DNA from: Conexibacter woesei Iso977N
GTDB lineage: Bacteria; Actinomycetota; Thermoleophilia; Solirubrobacterales; Solirubrobacteraceae
DNA: 64,000 nucleotides
Assembly (NCBI RefSeq): GCF_000424625.1
Contig: NZ_AUKG01000001.1
Span: forward strand, 1,736,001 to 1,800,000
Direction: 5' to 3'
In this document: piece after piece, positions 57,973 through 64,000 of the stretch
How positions within the stretch are numbered: the first letter of the stretch is position 1
Layout: each line of letters starts with the position of its first letter
Program-made: the position numbers and the translations under genes
The notes under the pieces: model-generated
What the model saw: only the letters and a program-made list of their open reading frames with translations
The model's database searches: none
Told to the model about the DNA's origin: nothing

Positions 57973-58643
57973 GGCGTCGCGAACGCGCTGCGGTGGCGGG
58001 CGATGTACTGCGCGAGGACGTGGGCGAGCGAGGTGTCGCGGTGGCGCTGGAGCGTGGCGTAGCGGGCGTCGAAGCGCGCCCAGTCGTCGCGGGTGCGGGG
58101 CTTCGAGCGGACCCTCTGCGCCAGGGCGATGAGGCCGGCCAGCGGCGCGGGCGCGCCGACGCGCACGGCGGTCGCGTGCAGGTCGCGCAGCAGCGGGGCG
58201 GCGGCGTTGTCGCCGGCGAGCTGGAAGAAGCCGCCGTAGTCGAGGTCCACGCCGGCCCACGCGAGCGCGTACACCGCGCGCTGCTCGGCGTCGAGCGTGC
58301 GGAGGCTGTCGCCGCCAGGATCGACGTCCGTCCAGATCTCCGCGATCGCCGCGCGGACGAGCCCCGCGTCGTGTCGCCCCTGGAGCAACCGCATCGGGAC
58401 CCGGTGGTCGGCCCGCCGCCCGGACCGCGCGGCCAGCGCGAGGATGGCGTCGTCGTCGCCGAGCCGCAGGGACCACCGCGCGTCGCCCGGATCGATCGCG
58501 GGGCCGAGGTCCTCCGCGGGCTCCGGGCGCTGGGCCGCAGTGACCGTCCTCGCGGGCGCCGGGGCGTCCTGCGTGCCGCACCCGGCCGGCCCCACCGCGG
58601 CCGCGGCGAGCGCGACCACCATCACAACGCGACGCCTCAGCAA
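57969..58643 (-). CDS. Lipoprotein with DUF4375-like domain
   Basis: A 224-residue lipoprotein: basic start (LRRRVVM), hydrophobic core and lipobox-like PAGC, then a domain whose AVYALAWAGVDLDYGGFFQLAGDNAAA segment resembles DUF4375 (DMP19-like) proteins. TTG 58643 is used to keep the Arg cluster of the signal; the ATG 7 codons later is an alternative. An 18-bp repeat with 41-bp offset overlaps its start region. Confidence 0.62.
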   Translation of the reverse strand: MLRRRVVMVVALAAAAVGPAGCGTQDAPAPARTVTAAQRPEPAEDLGPAIDPGDARWSLRLGDDDAILALAARSGRRADHRVPMRLLQGRHDAGLVRAAIAEIWTDVDPGGDSLRTLDAEQRAVYALAWAGVDLDYGGFFQLAGDNAAAPLLRDLHATAVRVGAPAPLAGLIALAQRVRSKPRTRDDWARFDARYATLQRHRDTSLAHVLAQYIARHRSAFATP

Positions 58644-58670
58644 CGCGGGCGTGCGACCACCATCACAACG
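58612..58670. repeat. 18-bp direct repeat with 41-bp offset
   Basis: GCGACCACCATCACAACG occurs at 58612-58629 (inside the lipoprotein signal-peptide codons) and again at 58653-58670, in a different frame. Confidence 0.75.
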
Positions 58671-58703
58671 AGTCGTCCCATCGCCGGATGCGTGTACCCA
58701 GCG

Positions 58704-59075
58704 CTACGGCTTGCGGACGCCGAAGTCCGGCCGCAGCGCGACGCCGTCGTAGCCGGCCACCTCGCGCTCGCCGCACAGCAGCGCGGCGACGAGCGCCAGC
58801 GCCTCCGAGGCGGTCCCGCGCTCCTCGTGCATCGCCGAGCACCCGACCAAGATGGTGTCCTTCTCCGCCTGGACCCAGACCGAGTACGCGATCACCTCCG
58901 CATGCGCGATCACGACCTCGACGCCCTCACCCCGCACCGACGCCCTCGTCATCTCCCGATCCACCAACGGCGGCGCCAACACCTCCAACAACGCACTCAC
59001 CGCCCGGAAGAGCTCCCGCGGCAGGGGGGCGAGTTTCTCCGGCTCGGGACCTAGTAGCGACATGAGCCCGACCAT
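58704..59075 (-). CDS. Small protein of unknown function, start overlapping DUF192 gene
   Basis: A 123-residue alpha/beta protein (FRAVSALLEVLAPPLVDREM, VIAHAEVIAYSVWVQAEKDTILVG, ALALVAALLCGEREVAGYDGV). ATG 59075 has GGGGAG 7 nt before it; ATG 59063 is also in frame. Either way the first codons overlap the divergent DUF192 gene head to head. No family recognised. Confidence 0.6.
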   Translation of the reverse strand: MVGLMSLLGPEPEKLAPLPRELFRAVSALLEVLAPPLVDREMTRASVRGEGVEVVIAHAEVIAYSVWVQAEKDTILVGCSAMHEERGTASEALALVAALLCGEREVAGYDGVALRPDFGVRKP

Positions 59076-59418
59076 CACAGCACTCCCCGCGGCGGGACCG
59101 CCCGGGCTGGACGACGTCCCGATCTGCGACGCCACGACCCGCCGCGCGCGCTTGCGCGGCCTGCTCGGCCACCGCGACCCGCCGCCGTTCGCACTGCGGC
59201 TCGCGCCCTGCCGCTCGATCCACACCTTCGGGATGCGCTTCCCCCTCGACCTCCACTGGCTCGACGCGGGCGGCCGCACGATCCGGGTCGATCGCGACGT
59301 CGGGCCCGGGCGGCTCCGCGCCTGCCGCTCGGCGCGGGCGGTCGTCGAGGTGCCGTCGGTCGAACGGCCCGTGCGCGGGCGGTCGTCGAGGTCGCGTCTA
59401 TCCTGGAGGCCCTCGTGA
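59062..59418 (+). CDS. DUF192 family protein
   Basis: A 118-residue protein with the DUF192 pattern: RRARLRGLLGHRDPPPFALRLAPCRSIHTFGMRFPLDLHWLDAGGR (about 31-75) and RLRACRSARAVVEVP. The function of the family is unknown. Near the C-terminus a 20-bp sequence is repeated with a 41-bp offset, which puts the last ~15 residues in a different frame from the first copy, so the end may be altered relative to relatives. It overlaps dus by 4 nt. Confidence 0.78.
   Translation: MSPTITALPAAGPPGLDDVPICDATTRRARLRGLLGHRDPPPFALRLAPCRSIHTFGMRFPLDLHWLDAGGRTIRVDRDVGPGRLRACRSARAVVEVPSVERPVRGRSSRSRLSWRPS
59332..59392 (+). repeat. 20-bp direct repeat with 41-bp offset at the end of DUF192
   Basis: GCGCGGGCGGTCGTCGAGGT at 59332-59351 and 59373-59392. 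The offset is not a multiple of three, so the second copy is read in another frame. Confidence 0.75.
59399..59404 (+). promoter_or_regulatory. -10 box of dus
   Basis: TATCCT, 10 nt before GTG 59415. A GGAGG follows it directly, so either leaderless or very short-leader translation is possible. Confidence 0.45.
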
Positions 59419-60416
59419 CGTCTCGTCCTGCTCTCACCGATCCCTGGGAACTGGCCGGCCTGCGTCTGCCCAACCGTGTGCTGCTCGCCCCGTTGGCGGG
59501 CATCGGCAACTGGTTCGTGCGGTTGCAGGCGGCGCGGCACGGGGCGGGGATGGCCTACAGCGAGATGGTGTCGTCGTTCGCGATCCACTACGGGAACGAG
59601 AGAACGCTCACCGAGCTGCTGCGGGTCCATCCCGACGAGGGGCCGACCGCGTTGCAGCTGTTCGGCCAGGACCCCGAGGTCATGAAGTCGGCGGCGGCCT
59701 ACGTGGCCGAGCACGTCCCGCAGGTCGACGTCATCGACCTCAACATGGGCTGCCCGGTCCCGAAGGTCTGCAAGACCGGCGCGGGCGCGGCGATGCTCAA
59801 GGACCCGGACACCGCGGTCGCGGTCGCGCGTGCGGCGCGCGAGGGCAGCGGCAAGCCGGTGACGGTCAAGCTGCGCTCGGGCTCGGTGCCCGGCGACCGG
59901 ACGTCCGGGATCGAGCTGTCGCACCGCCTCGTCGAGGAGGCCGGCGTCTCGGCGATCACCTTCCACCCGCGCTCGGCCAAGGTCCATCACAAGGGCGTGC
60001 CCGACTACGACCTCGCCGCCGAGCTGGTGGCGTCGCTCCCGGTCCCGGTGATCCTGACCGGCGGCATGCAGAGCGTCGAGGAGGTCCAGGCGGCCTACGA
60101 GCACACCGGCGCGGCGGCGGTCATGCTCGCCCGCGGGTCGCTCGGCAACCCGTGGCTGTTCGAGCAGCTGCTCGGCCTGCGCTCCGGCGACCCCGAAACT
60201 GACGAGATCCTGACGGAGTGGCACTGGATCCTCGACCGCGCCGAGGAGCACCTCGGCTCCGAGCGCGGCGGGCGCTACCTGCGCAAGTTCCACCCCTGGT
60301 ACGTCGAGCGTCTCGACGCCGGGAAGGACCTCCACACCCTGATGCAGCAGACGTCGTCGGTGGCCGAGGCACGCGCCGCGATCGACGCCTACGCCGCCTC
60401 GCTGCTGGCCGCCTGA
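59415..60416 (+). CDS. dus: tRNA-dihydrouridine synthase
   Basis: A 333-residue FMN enzyme reducing uridines in tRNA loops. Motifs are LPNRVLLAPLAGIGNWFVRL, VIDLNMGCPVPKVCKTGAGAAM (with the catalytic Cys in KVCKTGAG), FHPRSAKVHHKG and ILTGGMQS, plus MLARGSLGNPWLF for FMN phosphate. It is coupled to the DUF192 gene by a GTGA overlap. Confidence 0.92.
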   Translation: MTSRPALTDPWELAGLRLPNRVLLAPLAGIGNWFVRLQAARHGAGMAYSEMVSSFAIHYGNERTLTELLRVHPDEGPTALQLFGQDPEVMKSAAAYVAEHVPQVDVIDLNMGCPVPKVCKTGAGAAMLKDPDTAVAVARAAREGSGKPVTVKLRSGSVPGDRTSGIELSHRLVEEAGVSAITFHPRSAKVHHKGVPDYDLAAELVASLPVPVILTGGMQSVEEVQAAYEHTGAAAVMLARGSLGNPWLFEQLLGLRSGDPETDEILTEWHWILDRAEEHLGSERGGRYLRKFHPWYVERLDAGKDLHTLMQQTSSVAEARAAIDAYAASLLAA

Positions 60417-60516
60417 CCCCGCGGCACGAGCGCCGCTCGACGCACCGGGTTCTGGACACGTACGAGGTCCCGAAACCCCGCGCCCAACACGGCTCAGCAG
60501 GTCGTTCGCGCGACGC

Positions 60517-60522
60517 TATACT
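60517..60522 (+). promoter_or_regulatory. -10 box of greA (leadered)
   Basis: TATACT, about 71 nt before ATG 60594; no convincing -35. The gap 60417-60593 holds no gene. Confidence 0.45.
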
Positions 60523-60593
60523 GCCGCGCTCGCTGGGCCGGGGATCGCGCGAGATGCCGTTTCCGGACCGGACCGCGCTAACTCCCTCACTGA

Positions 60594-61076
60594 ATGCCTC
60601 GAGACGTCATCCTCACCCCCGAAGGCCTCACCAAGCTCAAGGACGAGCTGGACCACCTCCAGAGCGAAGGCCGCCGTGAGGTCGCCGAGCGGATCAAGGA
60701 GGCGCGCGAGTTCGGCGACATCTCCGAGAACTCCGAGTACGACGACGCGAAGAACGCGCAGGCGATGCTCGAGTCGAAGATCGCCCAGCTCGAGGAGCGC
60801 ATCCGCGCCGCGACCGTCGTCAACCCCGACGAGATCTCCTCGGACGTCGTCGGCGTCGGCACGACCGTCCACGTCAGGGACGAGAAGACCGGCAGGTCGC
60901 AGAAGTTCACGATCGTCGGTTCCGCCGAGGTCAACCCGGCCGAGTCGAAGATCTCCAACGAGTCGCCGGTCGGCCGCGCCGTCATCGGTCACAGGCGCAA
61001 CGACACCGTCTCCGTGCCGGTCCCCAAGGGCCCCGCGCGGAAGCTCAAGATCACGAAGATCGACATCGGGCTCTAG
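60594..61076 (+). CDS. greA: Transcription elongation factor GreA
   Basis: A 160-residue factor that rescues backtracked RNA polymerase by stimulating transcript cleavage. The N-terminal coiled coil is visible (LTPEGLTKLKDELDHLQSE, AREFGDISENSEYDDAKNAQ with the tip acidic residues) and the C-domain ends SPVGRAVIGHRRNDTVSVPVP. It directly precedes lysS, a common actinobacterial order. Confidence 0.95.
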   Translation: MPRDVILTPEGLTKLKDELDHLQSEGRREVAERIKEAREFGDISENSEYDDAKNAQAMLESKIAQLEERIRAATVVNPDEISSDVVGVGTTVHVRDEKTGRSQKFTIVGSAEVNPAESKISNESPVGRAVIGHRRNDTVSVPVPKGPARKLKITKIDIGL

Positions 61077-61079
61077 GCT
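61074..61079 (+). promoter_or_regulatory. -10 box of lysS fused to the greA stop codon
   Basis: TAGGCT, 11 nt before ATG 61091; its TAG is the greA stop. Confidence 0.4.
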
Positions 61080-61090
61080 CTCGAAGCGAG

Positions 61091-62605
61091 ATGGCCGAGC
61101 CCGACGCGACGCCGGGCGAGACGCCCGAGCCCGAGACCACCCAAGCCGAGCACGACGAGCTGCTGGCGGTTCGCCGCCGCAAGCTCGAGGCGCTGCGCGA
61201 CGCCGGGATCGACCCGTTCCCGCCGTCGTTCCCCGGCGTGGTCGCGACGAGCACCGTCCACGACGAGAACCCCGGCCTCGAGGCCGGCGCGGAGACCACC
61301 AACACCTACCGCGTCGCCGGCCGCCTCACGCAACGACGCGGCCAGGGCAAGATGGCGTTCCTGGACCTCGTCGACCGCTCCGGCCGGATCCAGCTCCAGG
61401 CGCGCATCGACGTCCTCGGCGACGAGAAGATGGCGCGCCTCCTGGACGCCGTCGACCTCGGCGACATCCTCGGCATCGATGGCACCGCGTTCGTCACCCG
61501 CCGCGGCGAGCTCTCCCTGCTCATCAACGACTACACCGTCCTCGCCAAGGCCCTGCGCCCGCCGCCCGACGCGCACTACGGCCTCAAGGACGTCGAGACC
61601 CGCTTCCGCCAGCGCGAGCTGGACCTCATCTCCAGCGAGGAGACCCGGAAGCTCTTCATCAAGCGCGCCAAGATCGTCGCGGCCGTCCGCGCGTTCCTGG
61701 ACGAGCGCGGCTTCGTCGAGGTCGAGACGCCGGTGCTGCAGCCGCTCTACGGCGGCGCCGCCGCGCGCCCGTTCACGACGCACCACAACCAGCTCGACCG
61801 CGACTTCTACCTGCGGATCGCCACCGAGCTGTACCTCAAGCGCCTGATCGTCGGCGGCCTGGAGCGCGTCTACGAGCTGGGCAAGGACTTCCGCAACGAG
61901 GGCGTGTCCTACAAGCACAACCCCGAGTTCACGATGGTCGAGTGGTACGAGGCCTACGCGGACTACGAGGACATGATGCGCGAGGTCGAGGAGCTGCTGC
62001 CGCGCCTGGCGCAGGCCGCTGACTACGAGGGCGAGATCGACTTCGACGCGACGCCCTACCGCCGCGTCCCGCTCGCCGACGTCATCAAGGAGGCGACCGG
62101 CGTCGACATCATCGAGAACGACACGGTCGAGTCCCTCGTCGCCGCGATCAAGGCCGCGCCCAACCTGGAGGACATCCCGACCGACGGCCTCGAGTGGCCC
62201 GGCCTCGTCGACGACCTGTTCTCCAAGCGCGTCGAGCCCCAGCTGATCCAGCCCACGTTCGTCACGGACTACCCCAAGGCGCTCAGCCCGTTCGCCAAGG
62301 ACCACCGCAGCAAGCCGGGCCTGGTCGAGCGCTTCGAGGTCTTCGCCAACGGCATGGAGCTCGGCAACGCCTTCACCGAGCTCAACGACCCCGACGAGCA
62401 GCGCGCCCGCTTCGAGGCCCAGGTCCGCCTCGCCGAGGCCGGCGACGAGGAGACCACGCCCTACGACGAGGTCTTCGTCCAGGCCCTCGAGCACGGCATG
62501 CCGCCGACCGGCGGGATCGGCGTCGGCATCGACCGCCTGGTCCTCCTGATGACCGGCCACCACTCGATCCGCGAGATCGTGCTCTTCCCCGCGATGCGGG
62601 ACTGA
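61091..62605 (+). CDS. lysS: Lysyl-tRNA synthetase, class II
   Basis: A 504-residue class II synthetase. The OB-fold anticodon domain (about 65-165) is followed by the catalytic domain with motif 1 (VEVETPVLQPLYGGAAARPF), motif 2 (FRNEGVSYKHNPEFTMVEWYEAYADY) and motif 3 (GGIGVGIDRLVLLMTG). A ~20-residue acidic N-terminal extension precedes the usual start. Confidence 0.96.
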   Translation: MAEPDATPGETPEPETTQAEHDELLAVRRRKLEALRDAGIDPFPPSFPGVVATSTVHDENPGLEAGAETTNTYRVAGRLTQRRGQGKMAFLDLVDRSGRIQLQARIDVLGDEKMARLLDAVDLGDILGIDGTAFVTRRGELSLLINDYTVLAKALRPPPDAHYGLKDVETRFRQRELDLISSEETRKLFIKRAKIVAAVRAFLDERGFVEVETPVLQPLYGGAAARPFTTHHNQLDRDFYLRIATELYLKRLIVGGLERVYELGKDFRNEGVSYKHNPEFTMVEWYEAYADYEDMMREVEELLPRLAQAADYEGEIDFDATPYRRVPLADVIKEATGVDIIENDTVESLVAAIKAAPNLEDIPTDGLEWPGLVDDLFSKRVEPQLIQPTFVTDYPKALSPFAKDHRSKPGLVERFEVFANGMELGNAFTELNDPDEQRARFEAQVRLAEAGDEETTPYDEVFVQALEHGMPPTGGIGVGIDRLVLLMTGHHSIREIVLFPAMRD

Positions 62606-62679
62606 CGCGTCGGCGGAGACCGCACGCGATGTCCCCGCTTCGCCATCGATGCAGGGACTGACCCGACAAGTCCGCGGTC

Positions 62680-62685
62680 TAGACT
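62680..62685 (+). promoter_or_regulatory. -10 box of the toxin-antitoxin pair
   Basis: TAGACT, 8 nt before ATG 62694, within the palindrome GTCTAGAC, which could let the antitoxin autoregulate. Confidence 0.5.
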
Positions 62686-62693
62686 TCGCGTCG

Positions 62694-62900
62694 ATGAGCG
62701 CGCGACCGATCACCGAGGAGCTCGTGCAGCAGGTGAGCGAGGATCTCCGCGCGCGCTACGCCCTCGACGACGAGGACGTGCGGATCCTCGGCGCGCGACT
62801 CGCCGATCAGGATCGCGCGGGGCGTCACGACGAGAACATCGCCTTCGCCCAGGAGTTCACGGCGAAGCACCGCGAGACGTTCGACCGTCTCGGCCGGTAG
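62694..62900 (+). CDS. Putative antitoxin of the Fic/Doc-type pair
   Basis: A 68-residue, highly charged protein (ITEELVQQVSEDLRARYALDDEDVRI, then DENIAFAQEFTAKHRETFDRL) placed 10 nt before a Doc-like gene, as antitoxins are. It does not look like Phd or AbrB-type antitoxins and has no obvious helix-turn-helix. Assignment is by position and size. Confidence 0.6.
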   Translation: MSARPITEELVQQVSEDLRARYALDDEDVRILGARLADQDRAGRHDENIAFAQEFTAKHRETFDRLGR

Positions 62901-62910
62901 GACCGCCGGC

Positions 62911-63306
62911 GTGGCTCCACCGCGCTGGCGGCCGACGCTGGAGGACTACATCGATCTCGCGGCGTTCCTGCTTGCCGCGTCGCCGGAGGCGGTGCGCAGG
63001 CTTCCGCGCATGGGTTCAGCCGAATCCGCGATCAACGCTCCGTTCGCCTCGTTCGAGGGCCAAGAGCCCTATCCGGAGCTGCACGACCAGGCTGCGGTCC
63101 TCATCGCTCATCTCGTTCAGAACCACCCGCTCCCCGATGGCAACAAGCGATCGGCGTTCCTGCTGACGGCGCGGTTCCTGGACGCCAACGGCCTGACCTG
63201 GGCTGAGCAGGACACGGAGCGCGACGCGTCGATGGTCGAGCGCATCGCGGCGCGCGACGCGCAGCACGAGGAGATCGTCGGCTGGCTCAGGGCACGCACG
63301 AAGTGA
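62911..63306 (+). CDS. Fic/Doc (death-on-curing) family toxin
   Basis: A 131-residue Fic-fold protein: core motif NHPLPDGNKRSAFLLTARFL, a Doc variant of HxFx(D/N)GNKR, with the family's preceding AAVLIAHLVQ helix and LHDQAAVL. Doc proteins phosphorylate EF-Tu, and other Fic proteins AMPylate targets; the exact reaction here is unknown. GTG start, 10 nt after the antitoxin gene. Confidence 0.85.
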   Translation: MAPPRWRPTLEDYIDLAAFLLAASPEAVRRLPRMGSAESAINAPFASFEGQEPYPELHDQAAVLIAHLVQNHPLPDGNKRSAFLLTARFLDANGLTWAEQDTERDASMVERIAARDAQHEEIVGWLRARTK

Positions 63307-63372
63307 GGATCGAACCCGGCGCTCGCGCGCCAAATCGCGCCGACGCACCCCATGACGGTCCGGCAGAAGACC

Positions 63373-63397
63373 GGAACGCGCGTGTCTGCAGGCGGTT
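63373..63397 (+). promoter_or_regulatory. Candidate stress-sigma (SigR/SigH-like) promoter upstream of clpC
   Basis: GGAAC (63373-63377), 17 bp, GTT (63395-63397), the spacing of actinobacterial SigR/SigH promoters. The inverted repeat TTGAC-N5-GTCAA at about 63534-63548 may be an operator nearer the gene. Confidence 0.35.
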
Positions 63398-63440
63398 CAC
63401 ACCCCGTCAGGCTCCATCGGACCCTGCGGTAAACTGCCTC

Positions 63441-63512
63441 ATGCCCGCCGAACGGACCCGATTCGCTCATCTTCTCGGCCGCAACGGTCGAATAGACGGG
63501 CAGATCGGGTAA
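63441..63512 (+). CDS. Possible 23-residue leader ORF before clpC
   Basis: ATG 63441 lies 5 nt after a TAAACT -10-like box (63430-63435) and opens a 23-codon frame (MPAERTRFAHLLGRNGRIDG...) ending in TAA at 63512. It may be a leaderless leader peptide or chance. Otherwise the 319-bp gap 63307-63625 has no gene. Confidence 0.25.
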   Translation: MPAERTRFAHLLGRNGRIDGQIG

Positions 63513-63625
63513 CTCGGTGACCTCCAGCGCCGTTTGACCTTGCGTCAACGAATTTCCATCCGGACCACCTCTTCGACCGACCAACTCGCGACACTCCCCC
63601 CGCAGTAGGAAGGACGTTCCCCAAG

Positions 63626-64000
63626 ATGTTCGAGCGATTCACAGAGCGAGCCCGCCAGGTGGTCGTGCTCGCCCAGGAAGAGGCAAGAACGCTCAAGCAC
63701 AACTACATCGGCACCGAGCACATCCTGCTCGGCCTTCTCCGTGAGGAGGAGGGGCTGGCCGCGCGTGTGCTGGAGTCCCTCGACATCACCGTGGAGCGCG
63801 TTCGCGCCCAGGTGGTGCGGATCGTCGGCTCCGGCGAAGAGGTCACGTCGGGCCAGATCCCGTTCACGCCGCGTGCGAAGAAGGTGCTGGAGCTGGCGCT
63901 CCGCGAGGCGCTGAGCCTCGGCCACAACTACATCGGCACCGAGCACATCCTGCTCGGCCTGGTCCGCGAGAACGAGGGCGTCGCCGCCCGGATCCTCCTG
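63626..64000 (+). CDS. clpC: ATP-dependent Clp protease ATPase ClpC, N-terminal part
   Basis: The first 125 residues of a ClpC unfoldase; the gene runs past the window end. Both Clp-N repeats are present ([34 protein letters not shown], then [29 protein letters not shown]). ClpC with ClpP degrades damaged and regulatory proteins. AGGAAGG lies 13 nt before the ATG. Confidence 0.94.
   Translation, partial: MFERFTERARQVVVLAQEEARTLKHNYIGTEHILLGLLREEEGLAARVLESLDITVERVRAQVVRIVGSGEEVTSGQIPFTPRAKKVLELALREALSLGHNYIGTEHILLGLVRENEGVAARILL

Noticed and set aside
63301-63420. tRNA gene near GGATCGAACC
   Set aside because: A T-arm-like string appears, but no acceptor, D or anticodon stems fit around it on either strand.

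Overview
The window is high-GC bacterial chromosome, densely packed, with many GTG and TTG starts, ATGA/GTGA gene overlaps and several MarR, TetR and PadR regulators. Housekeeping genes (tilS-hpt-ftsH, folP-folB-folK, coaX, dus, greA, lysS, clpC) sit beside many secreted or membrane proteins with Ala/Thr/Pro-rich tails. This suggests an actinobacterium, most likely of the Thermoleophilia/Solirubrobacterales type (inference from gene content and style; no 16S gene is present). No rRNA, tRNA, CRISPR array, transposase, integrase or prophage gene was recognised.

Layout. 1-2.7 kb: end of a fatty-acid hydroxylase, an AlkA-type glycosylase and a stand-alone mreC. 2.7-3.1 kb: a non-coding triplet of ~133-bp repeats. 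3.1-7.0 kb (minus): a TPP riboswitch followed by thiZ-thiX-thiY ABC transporter genes, then a PhzF-like isomerase and a GNAT. 7-11.6 kb: a secreted barrel protein, gamma-glutamyltranspeptidase and a VWA/MoxR pair. 11.6-13.7 kb: MFS pump with its MarR. 13.8-18.5 kb: membrane proteins with disordered tails, an ArsA-like ATPase and a glucuronyl C5-epimerase-like protein. 18.5-26.5 kb: lipoprotein, Ca2+/H+ antiporter, acyl-CoA dehydrogenase behind a palindromic operator, and a PadR-SRPBCC operon. 27-35 kb: FadJ-type beta-oxidation protein, Sir2, cupin/MarR, TetR/MFS, fdhD. 35-40.4 kb: a three-domain cell-wall hydrolase and a nucleoside phosphorylase. 40.4-47.8 kb: phasin-like protein, epimerase, acyltransferase, a MerR-nucleotidyl cyclase fusion, tilS-hpt-ftsH. 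48-64 kb: small unknown genes, yaaA, the folate cluster, a CDF transporter, TetR/hydrolase, coaX, DUF192-dus-greA-lysS, a Fic/Doc-type toxin-antitoxin pair and the start of clpC.

The most striking global pattern is transcriptional. About 25 genes have a TANNNT -10 box 6-12 nt before the start codon, which predicts leaderless mRNAs. Several divergent pairs are 29-51 bp apart, and in two of them the opposed -10 boxes share one TA step. In four cases the TAG stop of the upstream gene forms the first half of the next gene's -10 box, and three convergent gene pairs end on a shared CTAG.

Other noteworthy items are a repeat family present as three tandem copies plus one distant copy, a shared Cys-pair C-terminal tail on two exported proteins, a peptidoglycan hydrolase whose M23 domain has lost its zinc ligands, two 41-bp-offset direct repeats within 0.8 kb, and several well-formed palindromic operators.
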